DNA of 64,000 bases from Mycobacteroides abscessus ATCC 19977. GTDB lineage: Bacteria; Actinomycetota; Actinomycetes; Mycobacteriales; Mycobacteriaceae. Positions 8,219-16,861 of the stretch are shown here, piece after piece. The stretch spans positions 2,666,001 through 2,730,000 of the forward strand of contig NC_010397.1 in the NCBI RefSeq assembly GCF_000069185.1, written 5' to 3'. Under the pieces are notes generated by a model. The model saw nothing but the letters and a program-made list of their open reading frames with translations, did not search any database and was not told the origin of the DNA. The number at the start of each line of letters is the position of its first letter. Position 1 is the stretch's first letter. Position numbers and translations under genes: made by a program.

Positions 8219-9848
8219 TCCCTTGCGCCACTGGCTGTTCGCGCTGCATGTGCGGCCCGCACGGCTGGCGATGGCCGTGATGTTCGGTGTCCTGGCGCTG
8301 GGAAGCGCTCTCGGGCTAGCCGGTTTATCGGCGTGGCTGATCACCCGCGCCTGGCAGATGCCGCCGGTACTCGATTTGTCGGTCGCCGTGGTGGCGGTAC
8401 GCGCGTTGGGCATTTCGCGCGGCATCTGGCGGTACTGCGAACGGCTCGCCGGTCACGATATCGCGCTGCGCGGCGCGGCCACCGTCCGTACGCATGTGTA
8501 TGCGCGGCTGACAGGCGGCCCTGCCGGCAGGCTTCGCAAGGGGGCGGTGCTCGAACGTATCGGTACCGACATCGACGAACTGGCCGAGACCGTGGTCCGC
8601 AGCGTCATTCCCGCAGCCGTGGCCGCCGTGCTCGGAATTGCCGCGACGGCAGTAGTCGCATTGATCTCCATACCTGCCGCCGCCGTCATGGCATGTGCCC
8701 TGCTCGTCGCCGACGTGCTGGCGCCGGCATTGGCAGCGCGTGCAGCCAGGGCCAGGGAGACGCGCGGAGCGCGGGCACGTGCTCTGCATTCCGAGACGGC
8801 GGTCGAGATCCTCGATCACGCACCGGAACTGCGGGTGGGAGGACTGTTACCACATCAGCTCGAGGTGGCGCGCCACCGCCGTGGGGAGTGGGCCGCGGCC
8901 CAGGACCGGGCGGCCGCTCCTGCCGCCTGGTCGGCGGCGGCGCCGACGATCGCCGTCGGCATGGCCTCGGTCGGGGCGTTGGCCGCAGCAGTCGAACTCG
9001 CGAACCATGTCGCACCCACGACACTGGCTATCCTGGTCTTGCTGCCGCTGGCGGCATTTGAGGCTTCGACCGCGTTGCCCGCCGCGGCCGTTGGCATCGC
9101 CCGCTCACGGGCCTCGGCGCGGCATCTGCAGGAGCTGGCACCCGACGGCCGGGGGGCCGAGCCTACCGACGTAATGCCCAGCGCAGCGGCCGGCGCAGCC
9201 GTCGAATGTAGCGAACTCCATTGGCATACTGGCAATTCCGTATCAGGGCCGCTGTCTTTCCGGCTACCGGCCGGAGCCAGGATGGCGGTCACCGGTGCCA
9301 GTGGCATCGGCAAGACGTCGTTGCTCACGACTCTTGCCGGACTCACCCGGCCGGTCTCGGGCACCATTCGCGTCCGCAACGACGCACTCGCGGACCTCCC
9401 CGCCGCCGAACTCCCCGGACTTATCCGGTTTTTCGCCGAGGACGCGCACTTGTTCGCCACCACCGTGCGCGACAATCTCCTCGTCGCGCGTGGTGATGCG
9501 CCCGACGGCGACCTGGTGGACGCATTGTCCGTTGTGGGTCTGGGCCCCTGGCTCGAGTCATTGCCGCAAGGACTGGACACGGTGATGACCGCAGGCGCCG
9601 GGTCCGTATCGGGCGGGCAGCGCCGACGGATACTGCTCGCGCGCGCACTGCTGTCCCGGGTGCCTGTGTTGCTCTTGGATGAACCGACGGAACATCTCGA
9701 CGGACGCGACTCTGACAGCATTATGCGGAAGCTGTTGAACGCGAACAGTTCCCTACTGGCGGGGCGGACGGTGGTGGTGGCCACCCATCATCTACCCGAC
9801 TCAGTGAGCTGCCTTCGCATCCAGCTCGGCGATACAGTGCAGGTATGA
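8202..9848 (+). CDS. cydC: Thiol reductant ABC exporter subunit CydC
   Basis: A 548-residue ABC half-transporter and partner of CydD. The membrane domain occupies roughly the first 300 residues (GRSRGIWRYCERL-type region reads ALGISRGIWRYCERLAGHD). The ATPase domain carries Walker A GASGIGKTS, signature VSGGQRRRILLARAL and Walker B VLLLDEPTEHLD. The ATG at 8202 lies inside the end of cydD. The stop overlaps the start of the next small gene (ATGA), so the run continues beyond the cyd genes. Confidence 0.93.
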   Translation: MPRTSDPLRHWLFALHVRPARLAMAVMFGVLALGSALGLAGLSAWLITRAWQMPPVLDLSVAVVAVRALGISRGIWRYCERLAGHDIALRGAATVRTHVYARLTGGPAGRLRKGAVLERIGTDIDELAETVVRSVIPAAVAAVLGIAATAVVALISIPAAAVMACALLVADVLAPALAARAARARETRGARARALHSETAVEILDHAPELRVGGLLPHQLEVARHRRGEWAAAQDRAAAPAAWSAAAPTIAVGMASVGALAAAVELANHVAPTTLAILVLLPLAAFEASTALPAAAVGIARSRASARHLQELAPDGRGAEPTDVMPSAAAGAAVECSELHWHTGNSVSGPLSFRLPAGARMAVTGASGIGKTSLLTTLAGLTRPVSGTIRVRNDALADLPAAELPGLIRFFAEDAHLFATTVRDNLLVARGDAPDGDLVDALSVVGLGPWLESLPQGLDTVMTAGAGSVSGGQRRRILLARALLSRVPVLLLDEPTEHLDGRDSDSIMRKLLNANSSLLAGRTVVVATHHLPDSVSCLRIQLGDTVQV

Positions 9849-10327
9849 CGGAAACGCCACCTCCGCCCCCGCCGTATCAGCCAGCCGGCGGCTATCCGCC
9901 GCCGTTCCCCTACCCGTACCCATACGGCGCGCCCGGCGTTCCGGTACCTCCGCCGGCCCCGAAAAACGGTCTCGGCCTGAGTGCGCTGGTGATCGGTATA
10001 GTTTCCGTGCTGTTGTCCTGCACGGTGTTTGGCGGCTTGTTCGGTGGTCTCGTTGCTGTCGTTCTCGGAATCGCCGGCCTGCTCAGGGTCAAACGCGCAG
10101 TCGCCGATAACCGCGGTGTCGCGATCGCAGGCATCGCCCTGGGCAGCCTCGCCGTCCTGCTCTCCGCCACGATTCTCGTTTTCACCCTGGTATTCATGAA
10201 GTCGGCCGGTCTCAACGACTTCATTAGCTGCCTGTCCGATGTCAAAGGCGATCAGGCCAAGGCCACCCAGTGCCAGAACGATTTCGAGAAGCGGATGAAC
10301 GAGAAGGCCGGCACCTCCAAGCCCTGA
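9845..10327 (+). CDS. DUF4190-type membrane protein with proline-rich N terminus
   Basis: A 160-residue protein. Residues 1-40 are a Pro/Tyr/Gly-rich cytoplasmic tail (TPPPPPPYQPAGGYPP). Two hydrophobic hairpin segments follow (about 45-78 and 88-118), with the intervening RVKRAVADNRGVAIAGIALG pattern of DUF4190 proteins. A short soluble C terminus contains two cysteines. Function is unknown; such proteins are common in mycobacteria. The ATG overlaps the cydC stop, suggesting co-transcription with the bd oxidase assembly genes, but a role in the oxidase is not shown. Confidence 0.75.
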   Translation: MTETPPPPPPYQPAGGYPPPFPYPYPYGAPGVPVPPPAPKNGLGLSALVIGIVSVLLSCTVFGGLFGGLVAVVLGIAGLLRVKRAVADNRGVAIAGIALGSLAVLLSATILVFTLVFMKSAGLNDFISCLSDVKGDQAKATQCQNDFEKRMNEKAGTSKP

Positions 10328-10330
10328 TCG

Positions 10331-12025
10331 CTACGGTCTGGGCGGATCGGCGGGCAGCACATGCTCACCGATCCGGTCGGTCGCCAGGCTGAGCGATGAG
10401 ACGTACTGAACCTCGCCATTGGGGCCGGGCTTGGCCGAGGCAAGCATGTCGGGACGCTCGAACTCGATGCCGCTCACCGCGCAGTGAAGCAACTCCCCGG
10501 ACGGGTTGCCGTACTCGTCATACATGGGCAGATCGATACCGTCATCGCTGCGCCGCAGGTAGTACCTGCCGCGGGTTACCAGTGCCAGGATCGGAGGCAG
10601 CACGAAGGCGATGACAACCGCCACGATCGGCGAATAAGGACGGATGGTCGCGCCGAACACCCCGAAGAAGACCAGGATCGATATACCCGCCGAGAGCAGC
10701 ATCGACACGAAGCCGACCGGGTTCACGTCGTAGAGCATGCCTCGCCGGAACTCCGGTTCCTTGGGTGAGAGTTTGAGCAGGTATTTGTTGATCGCGATAT
10801 CGGATGCGACGGTCACCACCCAAGCCATACCGCAATTGGCATAGAACCCGAGGATGGTGTTGAGGAAGTCGAACATGTTGGCTTCCATCAGAACCAGCGC
10901 GATCAGCAGGTTGAACAGTACAAAGATCAGTCGGCCCGGGTAGTGCTTGGTGATGCGGGTGAAAGAATTGGTCCACGCCAGCGAGCCCGAGTACGCGTTG
11001 GTGACATTGATCTTGATTTGGCTGATCACCACGAGGATCACCGCCAGGGTGATCGCAAGCCAGTGCGGCATCATGTTCTGGTAGATCTCCAGGAACTGAT
11101 GCACCGGCTGGTTGGCGACCGTGGCCCCGCCCGCCACGTTGGCGATGAGGTAGACCGCCAGAAACAGCCCGATCACCTGCTTGATCGCACCAAAAAGTAC
11201 CCAACCGGGGCCGGCCAACAACATCGCTGTCCACCACCGGCGGCTGTTCTCCGGGGTCTTCGGCGGCATGAACCGCAGATAGTCGATCTGCTCGGCGATC
11301 TGGGCGATCAAGGAAAGACAGACGCCCGCCGCGAGCATGATCGAGCCCAGGTTGACCCCCTGCCCATCCTTACCGCCGTATGCGAAGAATGCGCCGATCG
11401 AATCCGGATGACGCACAAGAAGGTAGACGAAGGGGATGACCATCATGACAAGCCACAACGGGGTGGTCCACACCTGCAGTACCGAGAGCGCCTTCATCCC
11501 GTAGATCACCAGCGGAATAATGATGATGGTGGACATCGCGTATCCGACCGGCAACGGTACGCCCAGCCCGAGTTTGAGCCCCTGGGCCATGATCGATCCC
11601 TCGAGGGCGAAGAATATGAAGGTGAATGTCGCATAGATGATGTTGGTGACGATGCTGCCGTAGTAGCCGAATCCGCTTCCCCGCGTGATCAAGTCGAGAT
11701 CGATGTTGTAGCGGGCGGCGTAATAGGACAACGGGATACCGGTCAGGATGATGATGACCGCGAAAACACCGATTCCCCACAGGGCATTTCCGGTGCCGTA
11801 GGAAATTCCGATGTTGGCACCGATCGCGAAATCAGCCAGGTAGGCGATTCCGCCCAGGGCGGTGACTCCGACGACGGCAGGGCTCCAGCGCCGAAAACGC
11901 CTGGGCGCGAAACGGAGTGTGTAGTCCTCCAACGTCTCCCGGAGGGCTGCGCTTTCGGCGACGTCGTGGCTGGACGGAGCAGACGAAACGGGTGCGGATG
12001 CAGTCGTGTCGAGAGTGTCGGTCAC
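10331..12025 (-). CDS. NCS1-family nucleobase/purine-cytosine permease
   Basis: A polytopic transporter of about 564 residues with about twelve hydrophobic segments. It resembles the nucleobase:cation symporter-1 (purine-cytosine permease) family: an N-terminal LEDYTLRFAPRRFRRWSP segment before helix 1, GIGVFAVIIILTGIPLSYYAARYNIDLDLITRGSGFGYYGS in helices 2-3, and a long cytosolic tail with YYLRRSDDGIDLPMYDEYG. Likely substrates are purines, cytosine, allantoin or related compounds, taken up with a cation; sequence alone cannot choose. The GTG at 12025 is preferred over a TTG at 12049. It converges on the DUF4190 gene, with only three bases between the two stop codons. Confidence 0.8.
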   Translation of the reverse strand: MTDTLDTTASAPVSSAPSSHDVAESAALRETLEDYTLRFAPRRFRRWSPAVVGVTALGGIAYLADFAIGANIGISYGTGNALWGIGVFAVIIILTGIPLSYYAARYNIDLDLITRGSGFGYYGSIVTNIIYATFTFIFFALEGSIMAQGLKLGLGVPLPVGYAMSTIIIIPLVIYGMKALSVLQVWTTPLWLVMMVIPFVYLLVRHPDSIGAFFAYGGKDGQGVNLGSIMLAAGVCLSLIAQIAEQIDYLRFMPPKTPENSRRWWTAMLLAGPGWVLFGAIKQVIGLFLAVYLIANVAGGATVANQPVHQFLEIYQNMMPHWLAITLAVILVVISQIKINVTNAYSGSLAWTNSFTRITKHYPGRLIFVLFNLLIALVLMEANMFDFLNTILGFYANCGMAWVVTVASDIAINKYLLKLSPKEPEFRRGMLYDVNPVGFVSMLLSAGISILVFFGVFGATIRPYSPIVAVVIAFVLPPILALVTRGRYYLRRSDDGIDLPMYDEYGNPSGELLHCAVSGIEFERPDMLASAKPGPNGEVQYVSSLSLATDRIGEHVLPADPPRP

Positions 12026-12081
12026 GCGGACAGCCTGTCCACCGCCCAATTCGTGCGCGTTTTCCCGACGTTAATGTCCTG

Positions 12082-13491
12082 TTACGCGGCAGGCCCCCTA
12101 GCCACGTTGACCCGCAACCGGGGCATGAACTCCAGACTCAGCAACGCGAACGCGACCAGCGGCAACGTCGACATCTGTACCAGCACGTATCGCCGCTCAC
12201 CGAGCGCGTGGAATTTACGCAGATAGCGGTACAAAGACTCCAGTGCGATCAGTGGATCGAGCATGTGAATCGCCGAATAGCAGATCTGCTGCGGGCGGGT
12301 GCGGTCCTTCTCGGCGAAGATCTCCGGGAAGGCCGCGAAGGCCAGGGACAAGCGGCGGGCGCCTTCCGACCGTGCGCGGCAAATCATGTCGACCGTCAGT
12401 CGCTCATCTATCCCGTTGGGAGAGCCGGGCCGCCGCCAGGGGACGTCCAGGGAAACGTCGGTGCCGCCGCCGGAGGTGGCATAGCGATGAAATCCCTGTA
12501 CCACGCCAAGATTGTCCCGGGCAATGATCAGCCGAATGCCGGGATACCGCCCGAGTAACGCACCGTCGAGGAGCATCGAAAATCCCCGCTCGTACCGGCC
12601 TCCATGCGAAAGCTCCATGACCTGCTGAAGTTCGGCGCGTAGCGCACCGTCGAGAGCTCGCTCATCGACAACCTCGGTGGTGATCCCGGCATTGCGGGTG
12701 CGCTGAACGCCCTGACGCAGGTTCCGGTACTTGCGACCCACCAAGTCGAATGCCTGCACGTCGACGACGACATCGCGGCCCACGGCCACCGCGCGCAGGT
12801 GGTGGCCGACTGTCCGGGAGTCGGTCCACAACGGCAAGGCATGTTCACTGCACCCCAGGACTGCGACGCGCCAGCCGTGCGATCGGCACATTGCGGCGAA
12901 GTCGCGGACCAGCGCGGGGAACCGAGACTCGTCGCCGATCGGATCGCCACCGACCACGGCAAACCCGGCGCGGGTCCGATAGGCAATGGCCGCGCTCCGG
13001 TCCGCGTTGAAGTAGTACGACTTCAGCGAATGCATGGCGAACACCGCCAACGGATCGTCACTGGTCTTGTCGATCAAGGCGCTGACCTGCGCCAGCGCCT
13101 CCGGCTGCGGCCGCGCCGATGTCGGCCACATCAGGATGAGACCTGCCGCCACGACCAATGCCTCGCCTACCCGTTCGAACTGCAGCACATTCGCACCCAA
13201 CGCGGTCATCACGGCGACCCCCGCCCACGCCGCGTGACCATAGGTCACCGGCCGGCCGAGAAAGATGCCCCGCGCGATGAATCCGACACAGAACAGCACG
13301 GTGAGAGGCCACAGGATTTCGTCGAAATCGGGGTGCCTCAGATATCCGGAATGGGCGACCAGAAGCACCAGCCAGCCCGTCACCAACAGCAGCGTGGCGG
13401 CACTTACGAAACGCGCGGGCCGCGAATCACTATGGACGGCAATGCGTTCGGCAATGCGCACCGGTGTGGTGGCCGCTGCCGGTTCTAACAT
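12082..13491 (-). CDS. DUF2156 membrane protein, LPG-synthase C-terminal-like (Rv1619 homologue)
   Basis: A 469-residue protein with about five N-terminal transmembrane segments (roughly residues 28-125) and a soluble domain of the DUF2156 type. That domain is related to the catalytic part of lysyl-phosphatidylglycerol synthases and has a GNAT-like fold: FAMHSLKSYYFN, AYRTRAGFAVVGGDPIGDE and the C-terminal RLSLAFAAFPEIF. By family it may move an aminoacyl or acyl group to a lipid, but no donor or acceptor can be deduced. In gene order it matches Rv1619, beside tesB and the cyd genes. The ATG at 13491 has a GAGGTG site. It is the last gene of the pykA-tesB-PLDc_N run. Confidence 0.78.
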   Translation of the reverse strand: MLEPAAATTPVRIAERIAVHSDSRPARFVSAATLLLVTGWLVLLVAHSGYLRHPDFDEILWPLTVLFCVGFIARGIFLGRPVTYGHAAWAGVAVMTALGANVLQFERVGEALVVAAGLILMWPTSARPQPEALAQVSALIDKTSDDPLAVFAMHSLKSYYFNADRSAAIAYRTRAGFAVVGGDPIGDESRFPALVRDFAAMCRSHGWRVAVLGCSEHALPLWTDSRTVGHHLRAVAVGRDVVVDVQAFDLVGRKYRNLRQGVQRTRNAGITTEVVDERALDGALRAELQQVMELSHGGRYERGFSMLLDGALLGRYPGIRLIIARDNLGVVQGFHRYATSGGGTDVSLDVPWRRPGSPNGIDERLTVDMICRARSEGARRLSLAFAAFPEIFAEKDRTRPQQICYSAIHMLDPLIALESLYRYLRKFHALGERRYVLVQMSTLPLVAFALLSLEFMPRLRVNVARGPAA

Positions 13492-13539
13492 TCAGCACCT
13501 CCCCTGATGCCCACGTTCACACCCAGGATACGCCTGGAA

Positions 13540-13725
13540 CTACCAGCGGTCGGAGGGATCACTCTTCCCGATGGCAAACCACAATATGGGTCCGAAGACG
13601 GGAAATACGAGCACGATGACGGCCCACGGGAGCTTCTCGCCATTGGGCTTCACGGGATCCTTGATGATGGAAATGATGGTGATAACGGTGAGAACCAGCA
13701 CCAGCAGAGAAAGAATTCGAATCAT
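13540..13725 (-). CDS. PLDc_N-domain small membrane protein
   Basis: A 61-residue protein of two transmembrane segments (about 3-21 and 35-52) joined by a short polar loop KDPVKPNGEKLPW. The second segment reads FPVFGPILWFAIGK, the hallmark of the phospholipase D nuclease N-terminal (PLDc_N) family, here as a stand-alone domain without any nuclease part. The ATG overlaps the tesB stop (ATGA), so it is translated with tesB. Its function is unknown. Confidence 0.8.
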   Translation of the reverse strand: MIRILSLLVLVLTVITIISIIKDPVKPNGEKLPWAVIVLVFPVFGPILWFAIGKSDPSDRW

Positions 13726-14591
13726 GACCGCCCCGGAAAGTATTTGACAATGCCTTCCTGGATAGTACTGGCCAGCAACGCTCCGTCGCGATCGAAGTAC
13801 CGTCCTGCACCCATTCCCCGGCCCGCCGAGGCGACCGGCGACTCGGTGGCATACAGCACCCAGTCATCAAACCGCAGTGGGCGGTGAAACCACACACTGT
13901 GGTTGATTGTCGCGGCGAATATCCGGTCGTAGCCCCAGGACAGCCCATGAGTGGTGATGATCGAGTCCAATATCGTCGTGTCCGAGGAGTAGACCAGCGC
14001 CGCACTGTGCAGCACCGGGTCATCGGGCAGAGCGGCATGGGTCTTCATCCAAACCCGATTATGTTCCAGCCGTTGCGATTTGGCCTTCAATACCCAAGCG
14101 GGGTCGTTGTCGTACCGCCACTCGATCGGTTTGAGCGCAGCCACGAACATCGGCACGGTCTCTTCATAGCCGACCAGATGCTCATCGATGGACGGCAATG
14201 TCTCCGGATCTGCCACCACCGGTGGATTCACGGCGTGCTCCAGGCCCGGTGAATCCTTGAGATACGACACCAAGGCCGAGGACAGCAACAGATCACCCTG
14301 GACCGCATCAACACGCCGATTGGCGAAATTGCGTTCGTCCCGCAACCGCTGCACCCGGAACTCGATGTCCAGTTCGGGATCGCCGCCGTTGACGAAGTGG
14401 GTCGAGATGGCCGCCAGCGAGAGCTTCTCCGACACGGTACGCCCGGAAGCCACGAGCGACTGCGCCATCAACTGCCCGCCAAAGGTGCGCGGCGGATTGA
14501 CAGTCGGATGCCCACCGACGAACACATCTGTCTCGGGATTCTTCAGTTCCAGCAGCGCGAGAAGCTGTTCGAAGTCCGGTGCGTTGCTGAT
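13722..14591 (-). CDS. tesB: Acyl-CoA thioesterase II, apparent ATC start
   Basis: An acyl-CoA thioesterase of the TesB double hot-dog family, homologue of TesB1 (Rv1618), hydrolysing acyl-CoA to free acid and CoA. The segment NPPRTFGGQLMAQSLVASGRTV and the C-terminal HGLSWGYDRIFAATINHSVWFHRP are typical. The first ordinary start in frame (GTG, 14525) would remove the conserved N-terminal helix. The coding pattern extends upstream as FEQLLALLELKNPETDVFVGGHP, yet no ATG, GTG or TTG occurs before the pykA stop codon. An ATC at 14591 lies seven bases after a clear AGGAG site embedded in that stop, giving 289 residues, close to the family length. The exact start is therefore inference. Confidence 0.85.
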   Translation of the reverse strand: MSNAPDFEQLLALLELKNPETDVFVGGHPTVNPPRTFGGQLMAQSLVASGRTVSEKLSLAAISTHFVNGGDPELDIEFRVQRLRDERNFANRRVDAVQGDLLLSSALVSYLKDSPGLEHAVNPPVVADPETLPSIDEHLVGYEETVPMFVAALKPIEWRYDNDPAWVLKAKSQRLEHNRVWMKTHAALPDDPVLHSAALVYSSDTTILDSIITTHGLSWGYDRIFAATINHSVWFHRPLRFDDWVLYATESPVASAGRGMGAGRYFDRDGALLASTIQEGIVKYFPGRS

Positions 14592-14600
14592 GCTGAGCTC

Positions 14601-16019
14601 CTAGTGGTCGTCCTCGCCGATCCGGTGCACGTGGATCAGATTGGTCGAGCCTACTGTCCCGGGTGGGGCGCCCGCGACGATCACCACGAGATCTCCCCGC
14701 TGATAGCGCTCCATCTCCAGCAATGCCGTATCCACCTGTTGAATCATGCCGTCGGTGGTCTCCATGACCGGGACGATGAAGGTTTCCGTCCCCCACGTGA
14801 GTGCCAGCTGGCTACGCACCTCCGGCAGCGGGGTGAAGGCCAGCACCGGCAGTGGAGTATGCAGCCGGGCCAGCCGGCGGACGGTATCGCCGGACTGCGT
14901 GAAGGCGACCAGGGCCTTGGCGTTGAGGCGCTCCCCGATGTCGCGTGCCGCGTACGAGATGACCCCACGTTTGGTGCGCGGAACATGGGTCAGCGGCGGC
15001 GCACTCACCGAATGGCTCTCCACCGCGGACACGATGCGGGCCATGGTCCGCACCGCCTCCAGCGGATACTTGCCCACCGAGGTCTCCCCCGACAGCATCA
15101 CGGCGTCGGCACCATCCAGGACCGCGTTGGCCACATCGGAGGCCTCGGCGCGGGTGGGCCGCGAATTCTCGATCATCGACTCGAGCATCTGGGTGGCCAC
15201 GATGACCGGGCGCGCGTTTTCCCGAGCGATCTGGATAGCCCGCTTCTGCACAATGGGCACATCTTCCAGCGGCAGCTCCACACCGAGATCCCCGCGGGCG
15301 ACCATGATCGCGTCGAAGGCCAACACGATCGCCTCGAGGTTGGCGACGGCCTCCGGCTTCTCCAGCTTGGCGATCACCGGCACGCGGCGTCCCACACGGT
15401 CCATGACGGCGTGCACCAGCTCCACATCGCTGGGCGAGCGCACGAAGGACAGGGCGATGAGATCGACGCCGAGCCGCAGCGCGAACTCCAAGTCGGCGAT
15501 GTCCTTCTCGGAAAGGGCCGGCACCGAGACGTTCATGCCCGGCAGCGACAACCCCTTGTTGTTGCTGACCGGTCCCCCCTCGGTCACCCGGCAAACGACG
15601 TCATCGCCCTCGATTGCTTCGACCGTCAGGCCGACCTTGCCATCGTCGACCAGGAGCCTGTCGCCGACGGCAGCATCCGCCGCCAACTGCTTGTAGGTGG
15701 TGGAAACCCGGTCCGGGGTGCCTACCACGTCCTCAACGGTGATCCGGACCTGTTCGCCGGTGGCCCAGTGGGCGGACCCGGTAGCGAATCTGCCCAGCCT
15801 GATCTTGGGGCCCTGAAGATCGGCGAGCACGCCGACCGCCCGCCCGGACTCATCGGATGCCTTGCGCACCCAGCGGTAGTTCTGCTCGTGGTCAGCGTGC
15901 TCGCCGTGGCTGAAGTTCAACCGTGCGACATCCATACCGGCCTCGACGAGCGCGCGCACAAGCTCGGCCGAACCGGTCGCAGGACCGAGGGTACAAACGA
16001 TCTTTCCGCGTCTCGTCAC
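14601..16019 (-). CDS. pykA: Pyruvate kinase
   Basis: A 472-residue pyruvate kinase that converts phosphoenolpyruvate and ADP to pyruvate and ATP. Diagnostic segments are TRRGKIVCTLGPATGS at the N terminus, the catalytic VIAKLEKPEAV with its Lys, and the magnesium/PEP site AIMVARGDLGVELP. The C-terminal allosteric domain is full length. The GTG at 16019 reproduces the length of the mycobacterial enzyme (Rv1617); an extension to 16046 is unlikely. The stop codon is part of the ribosome site of tesB. Confidence 0.96.
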   Translation of the reverse strand: MTRRGKIVCTLGPATGSAELVRALVEAGMDVARLNFSHGEHADHEQNYRWVRKASDESGRAVGVLADLQGPKIRLGRFATGSAHWATGEQVRITVEDVVGTPDRVSTTYKQLAADAAVGDRLLVDDGKVGLTVEAIEGDDVVCRVTEGGPVSNNKGLSLPGMNVSVPALSEKDIADLEFALRLGVDLIALSFVRSPSDVELVHAVMDRVGRRVPVIAKLEKPEAVANLEAIVLAFDAIMVARGDLGVELPLEDVPIVQKRAIQIARENARPVIVATQMLESMIENSRPTRAEASDVANAVLDGADAVMLSGETSVGKYPLEAVRTMARIVSAVESHSVSAPPLTHVPRTKRGVISYAARDIGERLNAKALVAFTQSGDTVRRLARLHTPLPVLAFTPLPEVRSQLALTWGTETFIVPVMETTDGMIQQVDTALLEMERYQRGDLVVIVAGAPPGTVGSTNLIHVHRIGEDDH

Positions 16020-16106
16020 GACTTTTGAGCATAGTCGGGGTGCCACCTACTCACGAGTCAGCGCGGGCACGATTCACTCACCGGTTACCTTCAACGGTTT
16101 GCGTTG

Positions 16107-16421
16107 TCAGGTCGCCAATTTGAGGCCGATGATCCCTGCCACGATCAATCCGAGGCTAAGCAGCCGCCAAACGTTGGCGGAGTCGCCGAACAGCACGATG
16201 CCAAGGATCGCGGTCCCGACGGCTCCGACACCGACCCAGATCGCATACGCGGTGCCCACCGGCAGACTCTTCATCGCGATGCCCAGCAGCGCGATGCTGA
16301 TGATCATCGAGCCGACAGTTCCGACCGTGGGCCACAACCGCGTGAAACCCTCGGTGTATTTGAGGCCGATGGCCCAGCCCACCTCGAGCAGACCCGCGAG
16401 AACTAGGACCAACCACACCAT
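16107..16421 (-). CDS. gdx: Guanidinium exporter, SMR family (SugE/Gdx)
   Basis: A 104-residue four-helix small multidrug resistance transporter. The sequence [23 protein letters not shown] carries the essential membrane Glu in helix 1, and [27 protein letters not shown] plus [12 protein letters not shown] match the SugE/Gdx subgroup, shown in other bacteria to be proton-coupled guanidinium exporters rather than multidrug pumps. The ATG at 16421 follows a GGAGGT site; earlier in-frame starts would run through the upstream regulatory hairpins. The two hairpins with ACGG loops directly upstream support guanidine as the substrate. Confidence 0.9.
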   Translation of the reverse strand: MVWLVLVLAGLLEVGWAIGLKYTEGFTRLWPTVGTVGSMIISIALLGIAMKSLPVGTAYAIWVGVGAVGTAILGIVLFGDSANVWRLLSLGLIVAGIIGLKLAT

Positions 16422-16443
16422 GAGAGATACCTCCGTATTCGGT

Positions 16444-16486
16444 GAGGCCGTCCCCTGGCGAAAGAATGACCGGGCCGTCCCGGTCA
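16444..16486 (-). promoter_or_regulatory. Guanidine-II (mini-ykkC) riboswitch candidate in gdx leader
   Basis: Read on the reverse strand, two hairpins follow each other. The first has an eight-pair perfect stem (16486-16467, core GACCGGG/CCCGGTC) with loop ACGG. The second has stem GGGG/CCTC (16455-16444, one G-U pair) also with loop ACGG. Two stem-loops with ACGR tetraloops joined by a short linker are the defining architecture of the guanidine-II riboswitch. The second hairpin ends ten bases before the GGAGGT ribosome site of gdx, so control of translation initiation is likely. The linker here is about eleven bases. Confidence 0.82.
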
Positions 16487-16504
16487 CCTCAATTCTCGCA
16501 CACG

Positions 16505-16861
16505 TCAATCCCGAAGCTGGCGCCCGACCTTATCGGTGACCTTGCCGCCGAAGATCAACACCGCATCCACAATCGCCCAGATGACCGCAACAATCCCGAA
16601 GGTCACGAAACCGATCAGGAGCTGCACGACGCCCAGCAGCGTCTGGCCCAGATAGATACGGCCAAAGCCCAGGAACCCCACTAGGCCCAGTAGCTGCAAG
16701 AGGCCCGCGACCAGCTTCGACTTATCCGAGTACGGTGCCCCGGTGGCGGGGTCACGCCCGTACGGGGCGGCGGGATCGACATACGGCGGCGGGTACGGGA
16801 CGCCGGGCGCAGGGGGCACCGGCGGAGGCGTTCCGAATGGAGGCGGAGTGCTCTCGGTCAT
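16505..16861 (-). CDS. TM2-domain membrane protein with proline-rich N terminus
   Basis: A 118-residue protein. Residues 1-45 are Pro/Tyr/Gly rich, followed by the TM2 domain: a Lys-rich entry ([15 protein letters not shown]), two transmembrane helices, and the motif [23 protein letters not shown]. The C-terminal helix reads [21 protein letters not shown]2 proteins are of unknown function in bacteria. The start overlaps the lgt stop (ATGA), consistent with the Rv1614-Rv1615 neighbourhood. Confidence 0.82.
   Translation of the reverse strand: MTESTPPPFGTPPPVPPAPGVPYPPPYVDPAAPYGRDPATGAPYSDKSKLVAGLLQLLGLVGFLGFGRIYLGQTLLGVVQLLIGFVTFGIVAVIWAIVDAVLIFGGKVTDKVGRQLRD

Noticed and set aside
10943..12226. 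427-codon forward frame
   Set aside because: It lies opposite the NCS1 permease, has no recognisable domain and an Arg/His/Asp-rich composition typical of antisense frames.
14397..16028. Long open frame of 543 codons on the forward strand
   Set aside because: It is antisense to pykA and the end of tesB, both of which have clear motifs; high GC makes long antisense frames common.
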